Program-made: the position numbers and the translations under genes | Origin: PRO6 sp049646625 | GTDB taxonomy: Bacteria > Pseudomonadota > Alphaproteobacteria > Rhizobiales > Xanthobacteraceae | Direction: 5' to 3' | Length of the DNA stretch: 17,168 nucleotides | NCBI GenBank assembly: GCA_049646625.1 | Contig: JBARWE010000091.1 | Coordinates: 1 to 17,168 of the forward strand | Shown here: piece after piece, positions 1 to 6,401 of the stretch | How positions within the stretch are numbered: the stretch's first letter is position 1 | Layout of the letters: each line of letters opens with the position of its first letter | Notes under the pieces: generated by a model | Database searches by the model: none | The model's input: only the letters and a program-made list of their open reading frames with translations | What the model was told of the DNA's origin: nothing

Positions 1-491
1 GGCGTCGGGGCCGCCGCGACGCCGTGACCGTGGCGCAGCTTGCGGGCGGCCAGCGAACGGATTTTGCCGATCAGTTCGTGGCGGAACATCTCCGCAGTCC
101 CGCTATCGCGGGTGCTTTCCGGCTTGGGGATATAATCGGCGGCACCGAGCGCCATCGCCCGGAAGCTGATCTCGGCGTTGCGGCGGGTCAGCGTCGACGC
201 CATGATGACGGTGAGCTGCGGCAGCTTGGCCAGCAGGAGCGGCAGCGCCGACAGGCCGTCGAGGTCGGGCATCTCGATGTCGAGCACCACCACGTCGGGG
301 GCGGCGCGCTCGATCTGGTTGACCGCATCGCGGCCGGTGCGCACGCTCGCCACCACCGAGAGGTCGCGCTCGGCCTCGATCCAGCGGGACACCAGGCCGC
401 GGATCACCGCGGAATCGTCAACGACCATGACCCGCACCATGTCCTGCTGCGCGGGAGACCGGAGGGGAGGCGGGGTGGGGGACACGGTCAT
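1..491 (-). CDS. cheB: CheB, chemotaxis protein-glutamate methylesterase (N-terminal part, cut by window edge)
   Basis: CheB removes methyl groups from chemoreceptors, and its receiver domain is phosphorylated by CheA. Only about 163 N-terminal residues are inside the window. They form a receiver domain: the acidic pair D25-D26 in VMVVDDSAVIR, the phospho-acceptor D71 in VVVLDIEMPD, and the ending GAADYIPKP with its conserved lysine. The segment STLTRRNAEIS between them is typical of alphaproteobacterial CheB. The methylesterase domain lies beyond the left edge, so the call rests on the receiver and on its place behind cheA-cheW-cheY. The start used is ATG at 491; residue M18 (ATG at 440) is a second possibility and would give a more usual N-terminus. 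Neither has a good ribosome binding site. The gap to cheY is 112 bases. Confidence 0.9.
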   Translation of the reverse strand, partial: MTVSPTPPPLRSPAQQDMVRVMVVDDSAVIRGLVSRWIEAERDLSVVASVRTGRDAVNQIERAAPDVVVLDIEMPDLDGLSALPLLLAKLPQLTVIMASTLTRRNAEISFRAMALGAADYIPKPESTRDSGTAEMFRHELIGKIRSLAARKLRHGHGVAAAPT

Positions 492-603
492 GGTCGCGGG
501 AGCTTTCGGTGGTTCGGTTGAGCCGTCGGGCGGTAACGGCGGATTTGCTCCCTTGCGTGTCTCCTTGCCGGCAGGCGCGTGTTAAGAAAGCCGCCCCGGA
601 TCG

Positions 604-969
604 TCAGATGAGGCCGACCTCGTGAAACTTCGCGGTCACGATTTCGCGGTCGAACGGCTTCATGATGTATTCGTTCGCGCCGGCATGCAATGCCCGCGCG
701 ATATGGGCGACATCGTTCTCGGTGGTGCAGAAGACGACCTTGGGTTTCTCGCCGCCGGGCATCCGGCGCAGGTTGCGCAGAAACTCGTAGCCATCCATCA
801 CCGGCATGTTCCAGTCGAGCAGGACGGCGTCGGGCAGGCTATCCTGGCAGATCGCGAGCGCCTTGGCGCCGTCCTCGGCCTCCAGAATGCGGAAGTCGAG
901 TCCTTCGAGAATCCGCCGCGCCACCTTGCGGATGACGCTTGAGTCATCGACGATCAGACAGGTCTTCAT
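604..969 (-). CDS. cheY: CheY-like single-domain response regulator
   Basis: The protein has 121 residues and is a lone receiver domain without an output domain, as expected for CheY, which carries the phosphoryl signal from CheA to the flagellar motor or acts as a phosphate sink. All key residues are present: acidic pair D8-D9, phospho-acceptor D52 in VLLDWNMP, switch threonine T82 in CTTEND, and lysine K104 in the YIMKPF motif. The ATG at 969 is preceded by GGAAAGAAG, a fair ribosome binding site. It lies 64 bases behind cheW and 112 bases before cheB on the same strand, so it is probably transcribed with them. Whether it binds FliM cannot be told from sequence alone. Confidence 0.95.
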   Translation of the reverse strand: MKTCLIVDDSSVIRKVARRILEGLDFRILEAEDGAKALAICQDSLPDAVLLDWNMPVMDGYEFLRNLRRMPGGEKPKVVFCTTENDVAHIARALHAGANEYIMKPFDREIVTAKFHEVGLI

Positions 970-1033
970 GATTGCTTCTTTCCGAAAGAACGTCGCATCT
1001 GTCCAGCCATCCTCCGCGTTGCCGGGCCGGAAA

Positions 1034-1504
1034 TCATGCCGCCAGCGTTTCCGGCAGCATTTCCAGCACGCGATCGACGTCGAGAATCACCAGGAGGCGG
1101 CCGTCGAGCCGGTAGATGCCGGCCGTCATTCTGGCGAGCCGCGGGTCGAGGTTGGCGGGATTGGGTTCGCGTTCGGCATTGGCAAGCTTCATTACCTCGC
1201 CGACGGTGTCGATCAACAGGCCGTAGGATTCGCCGCGCAGTTCGACGCCGATGGCCATCGGCGGCCCGGCTGTGTCGCTTTTGGGCAGGCTCAGGCGGGC
1301 GCGCATGTCGATCGCGGTAACGATGCGGCCGCGCAGGTTGAGGAGGCCCGCGATCTCCGGCGAGGCCAGCGGCACCCGAGTCAGGCGCTCGGGAATGAAG
1401 ACGTCCTGCACGCGCGCGATCGGCAGGCCGAACAGTTGTTCGCCGATGGTGGCGGTGACGTATTCCGTCTCGCCGCTGTCGTCGTTGGCAACCTTGATGC
1501 TCAT
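1034..1504 (-). CDS. cheW: CheW, chemotaxis coupling protein
   Basis: CheW bridges chemoreceptors and the kinase CheA in the polar or cytoplasmic signalling array. The 156-residue protein is a single CheW domain: an N-terminal strand region (EYVTATIGEQLFGLPIARV), the central GLLNLRGRIVTAIDMR segment, which is the family hallmark, and the later GLLIDTVGEVM and LLVILDVDRVL strands. The length is typical. The ATG at 1504 lies only 10 bases behind the cheA stop, with a GAGGGG ribosome binding site that overlaps that stop codon, so its translation is probably coupled to cheA. Confidence 0.97.
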   Translation of the reverse strand: MSIKVANDDSGETEYVTATIGEQLFGLPIARVQDVFIPERLTRVPLASPEIAGLLNLRGRIVTAIDMRARLSLPKSDTAGPPMAIGVELRGESYGLLIDTVGEVMKLANAEREPNPANLDPRLARMTAGIYRLDGRLLVILDVDRVLEMLPETLAA

Positions 1505-1514
1505 CGTTTGCCCC

Positions 1515-4166
1515 TCATGCCGCCTTGCCGGCCTCGGCCGTCTGTTCCTTGAGCGCCGCGATCAGGCCGGGGCGATCGAACTTCGCCACATAGTCGTGAA
1601 AGCCTGCCTGGCGGCCGCGCTCGATTGCCGCCGGCGACACCATCGAGGATAGCGCGATGATCGGCGTGGCGTTGAGCGCCGTATCGGCGCGCACGGCTTC
1701 GGCAAACTCGAAGCCGCTCATGTCGGGCATTTCGATATCGGTGAGAATGACGTCCACCTGTTCCCCGGTCTGCAACAGTTCAAGCCCCTCGCGGGCACCG
1801 CCGGCAAGCTGTACGCGGTAGCCGGCCGCCTTGAGCACCGGTGCCAGCATGTTGCGGAAGAAGGCGGAGTCGTCGACCAGCAGCACCGAGCGGGCGCCGG
1901 CCGAGGGCCGCATTTCCTTGCGGGTGAACCAGTCGGCGAACGCCATCGGCAGGAAGTGGCCGACGTCGATCACCTCGGTGGCCTGGCCCTTGACGATCGC
2001 CGAGCCGAGCGTGCCGGCATGGCCGGCGGACACCTCGATGTGCAGGTGCTCCTCGACGATATCGACGATCTCGTCGACCACCAGCCCCATCGAGCGGTTG
2101 TCGTCGGTGAACACCAGCACCGACTGCCGGCCGTCCTCGCGGATCGACACGCCATCCATCTCCACCAGCGGCATCAGGTGGTCGCGGTACTGCACCATGT
2201 GGCGGCCGTTGGAAACCTCGATCTTGTCGGCGGCGATTTCCTCAAGGCGGGTCACGAGTTCCAGCGGCACCGCTTTCGGCGCCGCCGAGCCGGCGCGGAA
2301 TACCAGGAGCGAGGTGCGCGTCTCGCTGCTGCCGGCGGCCGCATCCGTGGCCTCCGCGCCGTGCTGCAGCGTCGCCGCCGCGCCAAGCGCCTGGGCGATC
2401 CCGTTCGGGTCGAGGATCATGATCACGGCGCCGTCGCCGAGGATGGTGTTGCCGGAGAACATCCCGATATGGCGCAACCGGGTGGACATCGGCTTGATGA
2501 CGATTTCCTCGGTGTGGAACACGCCGCCGACGACAATGCCGAAGGTCTGGCTGCCGACCTGCATCACCACGATGAAGTGGCTCGCGGTATCGGCGGCCGC
2601 GCCGTCGTCGATCTTCAGAAGGCGGTCGAGATGGACCAGCGGCAGTAGCTTGTTGCGCAGCCGCAGCACCGGCGTGTCCTTGATACGCTCGATGCGATGC
2701 TCGGAATCGGCCCGCGCCCGCACCAGTTCGACCACGGCCAACTGCGGGATGGCGAAGCGCTCGCCGGCACATTCGACGATCAGGGCGGAGACGATGGCAA
2801 GCGTCAACGGTATCTTGACGGTGACGCTGGTGCCCTCGCCGCGCACCGACTTGACGTCGATGGTGCCGCCGATCTGGTCGATATTGCTGCGCACCACGTC
2901 CATGCCGACGCCGCGCCCGGACACGCTGGTGACGGTGGCGGCGGTCGAAAAGCCGGGCGCGAAGATGAATTTATGAATCTGCGCCTCGGTCATCCCCTCC
3001 AGCTCGGCCTCGGTCGCAAGCCCGAGCGACAGCGCCTTGGTGCGGATGCGTGCGGTATCGAGGCCGCGGCCGTTGTCGGCGATGCAGATATTGATGTGGC
3101 CGCCTTCGTGATAGGCCGACAGCCGGATGGTGCCCTGCGCCGGCTTGCCGGCCGCCGCCCGCTCGGCCGGCGTCTCAAGGCCATGATCGGCGCAGTTGCG
3201 CACCATATGGGTGAGCGGATCCTTGATCAGGTCGAGCACCTGGCGGTCGAGTTCGGTCTCGGCGCCGTGCATTTCCAGTTCGATCTGCTTGCCAAGCTCG
3301 GCGGCGAGATCACGCACGATGCGCGGCAGCTTCTGCCAGGCGTTGCCGATCGGCTGCATGCGCGTCTTCATGACGCCTTCCTGCAACTCGGCGGTGACGT
3401 TGGAGAGCCGCTGCAGCGGCACCTTGAACTCGTTGTCCTGATGGCGCCGGCTGATTTCGAGAAGCTGGTTGCGGGTCAGCACCAGCTCCGACACCATGGT
3501 CATCAGGTGTTCGAGGGTATCGACGTTGACGCGGATCGACTGGTGGACGGCCTTTTCCGCCTCCGGCGCATCGGCGTGTAGCACGGTCTTTTTCGCCGGC
3601 TCGGCGGCGGCTGGCGGCGGCTCGGGCGCAGCCGCCGGCGTCACCTCGATCTCGGTCTCGCGGAAGGCGCGCTCCAGTTCGTCGAGCGACACTTCGCCGG
3701 GGCGCAGCGGCCGTTCCAGCACCTGCGACACCAGCGTGCCTTGCTCGGGCGCGGCCTGCGCGGCGGGCGCTTCCGGCGCGGCCTCGGCGGTGCCGCCTTC
3801 GGCAGCCCGGTGCAACGCGTCGATCAGGTCGCTGTCTTCGCCGTCCGGCTCGGCGCCGCTCGCTTCGAGGCTGACCAGGATATCCTTGATCCGGTCGATG
3901 CTGGTGAGGATCAGCGTTACGGCGTCGCCCGTTACCGGCATGCCGTCGCGAAATTCGCCCATCAGCGTTTCGGCGGCGTGTGCCAGCGCTTCCAGCCGTG
4001 GCAGGCCGATGAAGCCGCAGGTGCCCTTGATGGTGTGGACCAGCCGAAAGATGTTACCAAGAATCTTGGTATTGTTCGGATCCTGCTCAAAGCGGACAAG
4101 CTCGTTGTCGACGACATCGAGACTTTCGTTGGTCTCGGTCAGGAATTCCTGCAGTAAATCGTCCAT
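1515..4166 (-). CDS. cheA: CheA, hybrid chemotaxis histidine kinase with C-terminal receiver
   Basis: CheA autophosphorylates in response to receptor state and passes the phosphate to CheY and CheB. The 883-residue protein has, in order: an Hpt domain (1-110) with phospho-accepting H44 in LVHTIKGTCGF; an Ala/Pro-rich linker (111-205) in which I recognise no CheY-binding P2 domain; a dimerisation helix region (about 206-275); the ATPase domain with N box HMVRNCADHG (N324), D364 in ADNGRG and a GRGVGMD box near 418; two CheW-like segments (about 455-595 and 615-740); and a receiver (760-875) with D765-D766, D810 and K862. The extra receiver is common in alphaproteobacterial CheA. ATG at 4166 is chosen because the residues before it lack CheA character; its ribosome binding site (GGGG) is weak. 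chpT lies 152 bases upstream on the same strand. Confidence 0.97.
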   Translation of the reverse strand: MDDLLQEFLTETNESLDVVDNELVRFEQDPNNTKILGNIFRLVHTIKGTCGFIGLPRLEALAHAAETLMGEFRDGMPVTGDAVTLILTSIDRIKDILVSLEASGAEPDGEDSDLIDALHRAAEGGTAEAAPEAPAAQAAPEQGTLVSQVLERPLRPGEVSLDELERAFRETEIEVTPAAAPEPPPAAAEPAKKTVLHADAPEAEKAVHQSIRVNVDTLEHLMTMVSELVLTRNQLLEISRRHQDNEFKVPLQRLSNVTAELQEGVMKTRMQPIGNAWQKLPRIVRDLAAELGKQIELEMHGAETELDRQVLDLIKDPLTHMVRNCADHGLETPAERAAAGKPAQGTIRLSAYHEGGHINICIADNGRGLDTARIRTKALSLGLATEAELEGMTEAQIHKFIFAPGFSTAATVTSVSGRGVGMDVVRSNIDQIGGTIDVKSVRGEGTSVTVKIPLTLAIVSALIVECAGERFAIPQLAVVELVRARADSEHRIERIKDTPVLRLRNKLLPLVHLDRLLKIDDGAAADTASHFIVVMQVGSQTFGIVVGGVFHTEEIVIKPMSTRLRHIGMFSGNTILGDGAVIMILDPNGIAQALGAAATLQHGAEATDAAAGSSETRTSLLVFRAGSAAPKAVPLELVTRLEEIAADKIEVSNGRHMVQYRDHLMPLVEMDGVSIREDGRQSVLVFTDDNRSMGLVVDEIVDIVEEHLHIEVSAGHAGTLGSAIVKGQATEVIDVGHFLPMAFADWFTRKEMRPSAGARSVLLVDDSAFFRNMLAPVLKAAGYRVQLAGGAREGLELLQTGEQVDVILTDIEMPDMSGFEFAEAVRADTALNATPIIALSSMVSPAAIERGRQAGFHDYVAKFDRPGLIAALKEQTAEAGKAA

Positions 4167-4203
4167 GAACTTAAGCCCCGGGCACGCCGCCGCCGCGCAC
4201 GGG

Positions 4204-4215
4204 CTTGCGCGCAAG
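4204..4215. other. 12-base perfect palindrome in the cheA upstream region
   Basis: The sequence CTTGCGCGCAAG is its own reverse complement. It lies in the 152-base gap between the chpT stop and the cheA start, about 40 bases before the cheA ATG. It could be an operator or a chance palindrome in GC-rich DNA. An AT-richer patch containing TTTAATATT lies further upstream at about 4247-4255 and might hold the cheA promoter. Nothing else in the gap stands out. Confidence 0.2.
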
Positions 4216-4318
4216 GCGGGAGACCGGCAGTTTCGCCGCAAAGGGTTTAATATTGGTTGCAGGGTCGTGGCGGCACGCGCGGCCGCGACGATCGGGGCTG
4301 CGATGCGCCTTCGTCGGA

Positions 4319-4966
4319 TCAGGCGGTGGCGACCACGACGCCGTCGCCATCGGTGGCGAGCGTCACCGTGAGGCCGCAGGCTGCGGCGAGCAGGCGCGTG
4401 TAATAGGGCTGCACGGCGTGCGAATCGACGCTGCCGACATGGGTTGCGCTGAGCTGGTCGGCGATCCCCTGCGGCACGCGGGCATTCACGCCGACGCTGC
4501 GCACCCGGAAGCCCATGGTTTCGCCTTCGCCGACCGGCGCGATGGTCATGACGCCGCCGCGCGGAATGGTCTGCTGGGCGATCACCAGCATGTTGAGCAG
4601 GAGTTTGACGCGGTTTTTCGGCAGCAGCAGGCGTGGCAGCGTCCATTCGAGCCGGGTCCGCTCGTCTTCGATCTGGCCGCGCGCCATGGCTTCGGCATCG
4701 CCGAGGTCGATCTGCGCGCCGCTCGATCCGGCCGCGCCGAAGGCGAGGCGGCAGAACTGCAGCCGCGCCGACGCCTTCCGGGCGCTCTTGCGGATCAGGT
4801 CGAGGGCGAAATCGCGGTCGTCCGGCTTCGGATTGTCATCCAGCACTTCGAGGCCATTGACGATTGCCCCGACCGGGCTGATGAGATCATGGCAGACGCG
4901 CGAACATAGAAGGGCCGCGAGTTCGAGCGCGTCGGGGGCGGAAGCGGGAAGGGAAGTGCCAGACAT
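4319..4966 (-). CDS. chpT: ChpT-type histidine phosphotransferase
   Basis: ChpT is a dimeric phosphotransferase that in Caulobacter passes phosphate from the hybrid kinase CckA to CtrA and CpdR, so controlling cell cycle and motility. The 215-residue length fits the family. The phospho-accepting histidine is H26 in the motif ALLCSRVCHDLISPVGAI, followed by NGLEVL. The C-terminal half resembles a degenerate kinase ATPase fold with no N, D or G boxes. The ATG at 4966 is used because residue similarity begins there and an AGGA sits nine bases upstream; the open frame runs further back, but in translation without family character. It lies upstream of cheA on the same strand and is divergent from cysQ. 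Its partner could be CckA, encoded elsewhere, or the neighbouring hybrid CheA. Confidence 0.88.
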   Translation of the reverse strand: MSGTSLPASAPDALELAALLCSRVCHDLISPVGAIVNGLEVLDDNPKPDDRDFALDLIRKSARKASARLQFCRLAFGAAGSSGAQIDLGDAEAMARGQIEDERTRLEWTLPRLLLPKNRVKLLLNMLVIAQQTIPRGGVMTIAPVGEGETMGFRVRSVGVNARVPQGIADQLSATHVGSVDSHAVQPYYTRLLAAACGLTVTLATDGDGVVVATA

Positions 4967-5113
4967 GTCGCAGGGTCCTGCAGCGGGAGACCGGGGCGCC
5001 GGATCGGAACGGGGCGAATCAGGCGCGCCCTGTTTGATACACTGGCCACGGCGAGGCGGCCATATCGCCGGGCAAGGGCCATGCTCCGCCGCCGTCCGAC
5101 CGGACCGGACGCC

Positions 5114-5947
5114 ATGACCGCCCGCCCCGCTTCCACGGCGCCGGCTGTTGCCGCCCTGATCGATCCGTTGACCGATCTGGTGGCGCGGGCCGGCGCGGCC
5201 ATTCTCGCGGTCGACCGCGCGCGCATGACGGTTGCGGGAAAGAGCGACGGCTCGCCCGTCACAAGCGCCGATCTTGCCGCCGACCGCATCCTTGCGGAGG
5301 GCGTGGCGCGGCTGTTGCCCGGCATGCCGGTGGTGTCGGAAGAGCGGCCGCAGGCGTTGCGGCAGCCGTACCGGGACAGCTTCGTGCTGATCGACCCGCT
5401 CGACGGCACCCGCGAGTTCGTGGCAGGGCGCGACGAGTTTACCGTCAACCTCGCCATCGTGACGCAGGGCATGCCGGTGCTCGGCATCGTTGCCGCGCCG
5501 GCGCTCGGCGTGATCTGGCGCGGCATGGTGGGGCAGGGGGCTGGTTCTGGCGCCGAACGGCTCCGGTTCGGCGGCGACGGCAAGCTGATCGAGCGCACAG
5601 CGATCCGCACCCGCCGATCGCCCGCACAGGGCGCGCCATCGGTTGCCCTCGTCAGCCGTTCGCACCCGGACGCGGCGACCGATGCCCTTATCGCAAAGCG
5701 ACCGGCGACGATCCGCGAGGCCGTGGGATCGGCTGTGAAGTTCGGCCGCATCGCGGAAGGCACCGCCGACATCTATCCGCGGCTGGCGCCGACCCACGAA
5801 TGGGACGTCGCCGCAGGCTGCGCCGTGGTGCAAGCCGCCGGCGGCCGCGTCGTCGGCATCGACGGCATGCCGCTGCGTTTCGGGGAACGGATCGAGGATT
5901 TCATCGTGCCGGGCTTCATCGCCTACGGCGATCCGGCGGCGGGTTAA
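5114..5947 (+). CDS. cysQ: CysQ, 3'(2'),5'-bisphosphate nucleotidase (inositol monophosphatase family)
   Basis: CysQ hydrolyses 3'-phosphoadenosine 5'-phosphate (PAP), the by-product of PAPS-dependent sulfate reduction, to AMP and phosphate. The 277-residue protein has the lithium-sensitive metal-phosphatase motifs: SPVTSAD (D53), VVSEE (E76, E77), the metal-binding DPLDGT (D94, D97), and the C-terminal WDVAAG (W230, D231). The extension REFVAGRDEFTVNLAIV after DPLDGT separates CysQ from histidinol or inositol phosphatases. I chose ATG at 5114; an in-frame ATG at 5081 would add eleven mostly Arg/Pro residues and cannot be excluded. It is divergent from chpT. The sulfate importer genes 3 kb downstream support a sulfur role. 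An 8-base-pair hairpin without a T run covers the stop codon. Confidence 0.9.
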   Translation: MTARPASTAPAVAALIDPLTDLVARAGAAILAVDRARMTVAGKSDGSPVTSADLAADRILAEGVARLLPGMPVVSEERPQALRQPYRDSFVLIDPLDGTREFVAGRDEFTVNLAIVTQGMPVLGIVAAPALGVIWRGMVGQGAGSGAERLRFGGDGKLIERTAIRTRRSPAQGAPSVALVSRSHPDAATDALIAKRPATIREAVGSAVKFGRIAEGTADIYPRLAPTHEWDVAAGCAVVQAAGGRVVGIDGMPLRFGERIEDFIVPGFIAYGDPAAG

Positions 5948-5957
5948 GCGCCGCCGG
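5933..5957 (+). terminator. Possible hairpin at the cysQ 3' end
   Basis: CCGGCGGC and GCCGCCGG form an eight-base-pair stem around a nine-base loop that contains the cysQ stop codon. There is no T run after it, so it may only weaken read-through into the convergent csbD gene, or be chance. Confidence 0.25.
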
Positions 5958-5982
5958 CGCCATCAGAAGCGGAACAGTGAGC

Positions 5983-6183
5983 TTACTTCAGCGAGCCGAA
6001 CCAGGTATCGACGTCCTTCTTGACCTGATCCTTGGCGTAGCCGTAGCGCTCCTGCAGCTTTCCTTCGAGCTGGTCGCGGCGGCCCTCGATGACATTGAGG
6101 TCGTCATCGGTCAGTTTGCCCCACTTCTCCTTGGCCGCGCCCTTGAACTGCTTCCAGTTCCCCTCGATTCGATTCCAGTCCAT
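5983..6183 (-). CDS. CsbD family small stress protein
   Basis: The 66-residue hydrophilic protein has the CsbD pattern: MDWNRIEGNWKQFKG, then KEKWGKLTDDDL, the IEGRRDQLEGKLQERYG segment, and a C-terminal W-F pair. CsbD proteins are small abundant general-stress proteins of unknown biochemical function. An ATG two codons upstream (6189) directly abuts the AAGGAG at 6190-6195, leaving no spacer, whereas the ATG at 6183 lies six bases behind it. I therefore take 6183 as the start. A near-perfect EcfG-type promoter lies upstream, which agrees with the known stress regulation of this family in alphaproteobacteria. The gene converges with cysQ, 35 bases away. Confidence 0.95.
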   Translation of the reverse strand: MDWNRIEGNWKQFKGAAKEKWGKLTDDDLNVIEGRRDQLEGKLQERYGYAKDQVKKDVDTWFGSLK

Positions 6184-6213
6184 CGTCATCTCCTTGCGTC
6201 AAGATGACGACGT

Positions 6214-6238
6214 AACGATGCGGCGCGACGTTCGTTCC
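6214..6238 (-). promoter_or_regulatory. EcfG-type general-stress promoter of csbD
   Basis: Read on the minus strand, GGAAC (6238-6234) is followed by exactly 16 bases and then CGTT (6217-6214). This matches the GGAAC-N16/17-CGTT consensus of the alphaproteobacterial general-stress sigma factor EcfG. Transcription would start near 6207, giving a leader of about 24 bases with the AAGGAG site just before the csbD start. An A8 run on the same strand (6272-6265) lies about 27 bases upstream of the -35 element and may help promoter strength. I looked for the pattern by eye in the rest of the window and found no other complete match next to a gene. Confidence 0.85.
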
Positions 6239-6281
6239 GGGGAACGGTTCGTCGAAAGGATAGGTTTTTTTTATCCCATGC

Positions 6282-6368
6282 CGTCATGCTCGCGCGTCGC
6301 TCGCATCCACGTCTTGACGGCGTTTCCAAGAATGTGAATGGCCGGGAAGGGCGTTCCCGGCCATGACG
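6282..6368. repeat. Composite palindromic intergenic element behind glcB
   Basis: The spacer is bounded by CGTCATG (6282-6288) and its reverse complement CATGACG (6362-6368). Inside are an imperfect hairpin (ATGC..GCG / CGC..GCAT, 6286-6306), a central imperfect pair (CACGTCTTG at 6308-6316 against CAAGAATGTG at 6327-6336), and a perfect 11-base-pair hairpin (6338-6364). The whole could fold as a multi-branched structure. From memory, similar ATGGCCGGG...CCCGGCCAT and CCGTCATGC...GCATCCACG units are scattered between genes in Bradyrhizobium and Rhodopseudomonas. The copy here would be a diverged member, which needs a genome search to confirm. Confidence 0.6.
6338..6364 (-). terminator. Hairpin, likely glcB transcription terminator or mRNA 3' end
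   Basis: ATGGCCGGGAA and TTCCCGGCCAT form a perfect 11-base-pair stem with a five-base loop, 38 bases behind the glcB stop codon. There is no good T run after it on the minus strand (TCACATTCTTGG follows), so it may protect or end the mRNA by a factor-dependent route rather than act as a classic intrinsic terminator. It is also part of the larger palindromic element. Confidence 0.5.
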
Positions 6369-6401
6369 ACAACAGCTGTTGAGGCGTTTGGGGCCTTCGC
6401 G

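Noticed and set aside
4167..4646. An upstream extension of cheA by 160 codons.
   Set aside because: It overlaps most of chpT in another frame, is Arg/Pro/Ala-rich, and the Hpt domain begins exactly at the ATG at 4166.
5877..5913. A second EcfG-like site, GGAAC-N16-CGTG, near the end of cysQ.
   Set aside because: The -10 element has one mismatch, the site lies inside a coding region, and no gene follows it on that strand at a useful distance.
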